The notes under the pieces are model-generated. The model had not been told where the DNA came from, ran no database searches, and saw only the letters and a list, made by a program, of their open reading frames with translations. Below are positions 59,781-64,000 of a stretch of 64,000 nt of DNA, in pieces (the first letter of the stretch is position 1; every line of letters begins with the position of its first letter). The stretch spans positions 73,913,292 through 73,977,291 of the forward strand of contig NC_039359.1 in NCBI RefSeq assembly GCF_003573695.1, written 5' to 3'. The translations under genes were made by a program, and so were the position numbers. The DNA comes from Papaver somniferum (Eukaryota; Streptophyta; Magnoliopsida; Ranunculales; Papaveraceae).

Positions 59781-59890
59781 GCTTACTGCGAAACGCTTTT
59801 GTTCTGGTTATTATAATTAATCACGTTATACCTCCATTCTTCCTGATCTACTACTAAGCGAAGAATAATTGTTCTTAAACATATCAAGTC

Positions 59891-60409
59891 ATGGAAAATC
59901 TTAGATCCGACAAGATACCATCCGTCGAGACTCTTGCATACACCAATGGGTTAATAAATAATTTGAATTTAGATCTAACACAAAGCATCCTTTCTCGTAT
60001 CCCTATCGAGTTCGTCCAAAGGAGCAGGGCAGTGTGCAAACTCTGGAGAATTCTCTTCCCAAAACAAAAGACGGGTTTCCTTTTTGCAGTTTCGGAAAAC
60101 AAACAAGAAATTCAGCTCTTTCATGGGTATAGTGATGAGGTAAATATTAATGATGCACCAATTTCTTACAAGACACTTGCAAAAATAAACCTTGATTTAG
60201 GGACATCTAGGAATATACCTGTTAAGTTGATAAGAAACGACCCATCTAATCCTATTATATTTGGTTCTTGCAATGGTTTGGTTTGCTTTCCTGTTCAAAA
60301 AGATGATGCACGGTGTCTTGTGTACATATGCAATCCAATGACAAGAGAATATGTTTATCTTCCCGAGGCTGATTTTGGTGAAATTTCAAGACCTGAGGTT
60401 TTTGGTGGA
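59891..60409 (+). pseudogene. F-box/FBA copy 3, cut by a Copia insertion
   Basis: The frame is intact for 173 codons from its ATG: F-box (DLTQSILSRIPIEFV, RAVCKLWRILF), then the start of the propeller (SCNGLVCFPV, VYICNPMTREYVYLP, DFGEISRPEVFGG). At 60410 an LTR begins and the frame ends 12 codons later. The remaining 60 percent of the gene, if present, lies beyond the retrotransposon and outside this window. No other lesion is visible, so the gene was probably functional until the insertion. It is closest to copies 1 and 2 at 27.5 and 30.9 kb. Confidence 0.92.
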
Positions 60410-61121
60410 TGTTGGTCACATATAACTCATATATATGTAAGTTGAACAAATAAAATACGGAAGCGGGTTCTTAATTCATATCTTGTTATCACTCCAAATG
60501 CGGATGAATTAGAACCGGTGGATCATTTGCGTTTCACGTTCTTGAACCTTCAAAATCGGTGGTGAGTAGGTGCCACAAAAGTGAGCACAAACTATATTTC
60601 CATAAACTAAATACCTTGTAGAAACTCAATTTTCTCTCCGAAGGATACTAAGGGATTTGGGTAATTCTTATCAACTAATGTTTGAATACTAGAAGACTTT
60701 CTCACTAACTTGAATACTCACTTAGAACTCTCTATCTTAATCTCCATACTTGATTTATCTCTTGCTAAACTCACTACTAATGAGTTGTAGTGTTTTCTTC
60801 TACTTCTTATGTTTCTACAAGTGAAACTAGAAGTCTATTTATATTTAAACTTCAAGTATCCTCTCTTGGCTAGTGTCAAGGAAGAACACTTGGAGCAAGT
60901 TCTAACACTTGTTTATCTTGGATTAAACACATGGAGTAAGTGATTAAACACTTGTTAGCATCATGCAAACACATGGTGGAAAGAAACAAGACACATGTTT
61001 CACCATGGCTTGGTTATTTGGAGAAGGATTCTTCTTATGACAAAGTCAAGCACATGACTTTATCTAACCACCCAAGATGGACTTTGGGCATGCACACACA
61101 ATGGGTTCCCAATTTCTAACA
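60410..61121 (-). mobile_element. LTR (3' LTR, minus strand) of a Copia element
   Basis: The 712 bp repeat starts TGTTGGTCACATATAA and ends CCAATTTCTAACA on the plus strand, giving TG...CA ends. Directly next to it is TCTCCCACTCAC, a reversed polypurine tract, so this is the 3' LTR of an element read right to left. The five bases before it, GTGGA (60405-60409), should be one copy of the target duplication. Confidence 0.85.
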
Positions 61122-64000
61122 TCTCCCACTCACACATAGTGTGTGTAGCGCCAACATGCTTCCCAATCACAGTCCTGAGAGAAAAACGTTCATATTGGTA
61201 AATAGTTTGTGCGACCGCCGATATACCTTCATTTGGGAGCTCCATACTAGAACCTCATTACGGGTCAGCATGGAGACATCAACCCTTCACAAAGAATGTT
61301 CGTATCTCATTACCTAAGATAATTTGACTACACCTGACACAATACTCTTAATCCCTCTAGCAAGCAGTATTGCACCCATGTACATTTTTATCAATTGTAC
61401 TCATGATTTTCGACAAACAAAAAACGCTGGCCAGCTATGAGTCACAATTCATGGTGTATCATCAAATTTTCTTCCAAAAAATTCATATCGTTCCAATTCA
61501 ACTTAACAACTTTCCTAGACATGTATCATCATACGGGAAGTTGCATCGTGTTAGAAAACATGCTAAAGTAGCATCATTAAGTATCCTCTTCATGATATAA
61601 ACCCAAGTAAAAGGGGTAAATGAATTGGATATTAATACAGTGGCTCACACAACAATGAAGCAGGGAATCATTCATCGCTCTCACAATCGGTCAACTTAGC
61701 ACATACATCACAAAGTGTATGCTATGGTGTTTCTCCCACTCAAATGGGCATGTCCAGTATAAAAAGAATACGCCATACAGATCTTAATCTAGATGCCATT
61801 TAAGCGCCTAACTTGACTTTCTGTTCCAACAGTCATTCACATAGTAACCGTTCATAAAGTCACATATGGCTTTATAACAAGCTTCATTAAATGGTGGTCA
61901 CATTTAATGGTGGTCACATTTAATGATCGATCTCTTTGTGAGATATCATCTTAAACATATTAAGGAGACTTATACAAGTATGGAAAGGTCTTCCACAAAA
62001 GCACGTGGTTTTTCGAAAAACATATCTTCCGAAAAATGTCTCTTTTTTTGTCTCATCTTGCTCGCTATACTAAGCGCCAAGGCGAATCACCTGTGTGAGT
62101 AGGACGATTCTTTCCTGCCGACAAATTAATCATACATGTACACATGAGGAGTATTCACAGAGACTGTTAAAATCTTATTTAACACTCAAAACTCATTCAC
62201 CTAATAATAATGTCATCAAATGCTCTTCATATCGAATCCTGCATAATCTCATGTTCTCTACATAAGATTAGAAATAAAATATCGTGGAGATATGTATAAG
62301 AACAACCTTTATTCATGCAACCATATCACGTATAACATGGGATCACATACTTATGTGTTTGGCTTCCATGGTATTCAAGGTCTATCTTTCACACATGCAA
62401 TATCTCGTGTGCTATCAGTGTGAAGCAACACCGCGTCTTTTGCATGTTATGAGACACCAAGTCTCATAAGAAGTCTCCTTAACCAGAAAGCTTCTAAGAG
62501 TACAACATATTCTGCTTCCATTCTAAACAGAGAAATGCACTTCCGCTTATGACTACACCAACTGACTGTATGCATGTCCTCCAAGAGCATATCCTGAAGT
62601 ATACGTATACTGATCTTCCTAGAAGTTCTTTCAAGATAACGTACATCCCGTTGATCGTTTACACTTAAGGTAACGATTTACCAAATCCACTGCCCAAACT
62701 TATGTCAGGCCTAGTACACAACATACCACACATTAGGCTCCTGACTGCAGAGGCATAAGGTACTTTGGACATATAATTCTTTTCTTTTCTATCCTTAAGA
62801 AAATGATCCTCCCATAGGAGTGTCGATGGGTTCAAGAATATTATTTTATGTAAGTCTCTTGAGAAAAACTAAGAATCTTTCTTGAAAGATCTCGTGTGAT
62901 CTAAAACACACAATACATAATTAGTCATACCCATGTCCGTCATTCCAAAAATTAGAGGACAACCATTGTGGAGACAACACCTTCAAGATCATTAACTTCT
63001 AGTAGAATCTACATACAATGTTATGACAAGAATATTTCCTTGGATCGTTTAACGTACACACAATGGTCTTCATCAATCATCTCGTAACCAACATAGGTGA
63101 TAGAGTGATGGAAACACATATGACATTGTCTAGACGATTATTTAAGGATAACAAAAAGATATTTGAGACGGAAAACTTTGCGCTCTTATTCCTTGACCCC
63201 AAATATCATAGGTAAAGACAAAAAATCTCGTCATCTAGTCCTCCGTTGAGGAATGTAGTTTTAACATACCTTTGGAACAATTCTTAATCCAAATGTGCAA
63301 CTGTAGCATGAGGCGAATTGAGGAAAACACCTTACAACAAAAGAAAAGATTTTCTCATAGTTTATACCCTATTGATGAGTATATCCTTTTGCCACTAAAC
63401 GAGCTTTGTATTTTTCGATTGAACCATCTGCCTTGCGTTTAATTTTAAAGACCCATTTGTTTCCAATGGCCTTTCGCCCAGGCGGAAGATCAACCAACTC
63501 CAAAACGTCATTCTTATCCATAGATTTAATTTCCTCTTGCATTGCAAAAAGCCATTTATTTCAATCGACTGAAGAGATAGCTTCTCTAAAAGAAGTAGGC
63601 TCATCTTCAATACTCGCAGCATACATTAATATGCCCCCTTCAATTTCAAAGTGACGACGGGGTACTTTTCCACGCTCACTACTGCGTGGTTCAGAAACTT
63701 TTTTTCCTAGCGGTTCACTCCCACTAGGATGTAGATCACTCCCACTATCTTCAGCGATTATAGGGTGAGAAACTAATTCTCTACCTTCTCTCGAAGATGG
63801 TAAGATATCTTCACTCTCTTCTATTTCAAAGAGTTCCAAGTTTTTGTTAATGTCACTGATTCGAGGAAAATCATTTTTAATGAAAACAATATCTCTGGAC
63901 TCTATCTCACTCATCCCTCCACTTGGATGTTCACCATACATCATATATCCTTTTGAGCAACCAGAATATCTTATAAAGACAAGCTTTCTTACTCTAGGAC
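61122..64000 (-). mobile_element. Copia internal region, minus strand, decayed, runs off the window
   Basis: Read on the minus strand, an integrase C-terminal/linker region (YMMYGEHPSGGMSEIESRD at about 63950-63890) is followed by the RT start. This has WLFAMQEEIKSMDKNDV and LVDLPPGRKAIGNKWVFKIK at 63560-63400, then a highly decayed RT with many stops. RNase H (MEAEYVVLLEAFWLRRLL) lies near 62520-62465. The order and motifs are those of Copia pol. It is unrelated in sequence to the 16 kb Copia element. The 5' part and 5' LTR are outside the window. Confidence 0.8.

Overview
The window is nuclear DNA of a flowering plant. It is AT-rich, its genes have GT-AG introns, and most of its length is transposable elements. 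My best guess is a poppy-family eudicot (Papaver or a relative), because the O-methyltransferase at 25-26 kb resembles the class that makes benzylisoquinoline alkaloids. That placement is inference. Only three genes look intact: a tetraspanin (12.8-15.2 kb), an O-methyltransferase (25.3-26.4 kb, minus strand) and an F-box/FBA gene (27.5-28.8 kb). Two more copies of the F-box gene are broken: 30.9-32.2 kb by frameshifts, and 59.9 kb by a Copia insertion. A double-module DUF295 gene (5.9-8.4 kb, minus) and a wall-associated-kinase-like gene (51.5-57.7 kb) are also damaged.

Layout: 1-4.6 kb, 3' end of a Ty3/Gypsy (Tat/Athila-type) element with a 2.5 kb LTR; 5.0-5.6 kb, a Tourist-like MITE; 5.9-8.4 kb, DUF295 pseudogene; 10.6-12.5 kb, MITE and a non-coding Mutator-like element (E4); 12.8-15.2 kb, tetraspanin; 16.05-21.03 kb, a full-length Copia element with a 340 bp TRIM abutting its 3' end; 21.4-22.1 kb, a patchwork of tetraspanin and O-methyltransferase fragments; 22.15-24.79 kb, a second Mutator-like derivative (E3); 25.3-28.8 kb, OMT and F-box gene 1; 29.28-30.82 kb, element E2 inserted in the promoter of F-box copy 2; 32.87-42.83 kb, a 10 kb Mutator-like element (E1) with terminal inverted repeats and an 8 bp target duplication; 43.2-51.5 kb, non-coding sequence with Helitron-like ends; 51.5-57.7 kb, WAK-like kinase split by a 4.5 kb CACTA element; 59.9-64 kb, F-box copy 3 cut by a minus-strand Copia element that runs off the window.

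The most interesting system is E1 and its relatives. E1 carries a transposase (FAR1-type zinc finger, MULE DDE, SWIM) in one reading frame with an OTU cysteine protease, a small Myb/SANT-like protein, and a convergent plant-mobile-domain (PMD) gene with an acidic N-terminus and an RGG tail. The first intron of each large gene and both intergenic spaces are packed with one short motif (TTACGGTTGGT or its complement) in nearly alternating orientation. E2, E3 and E4 share subterminal sequence with E1, but each has its own, different motif array. This matches the logic of Arabidopsis VANDAL elements, where family-specific short motifs are bound by the element's own anti-silencing protein. Here the candidate factors would be the PMD or Myb-like proteins. 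The genes in E1 are decayed, with seven in-frame stops in the transposase-OTU frame.
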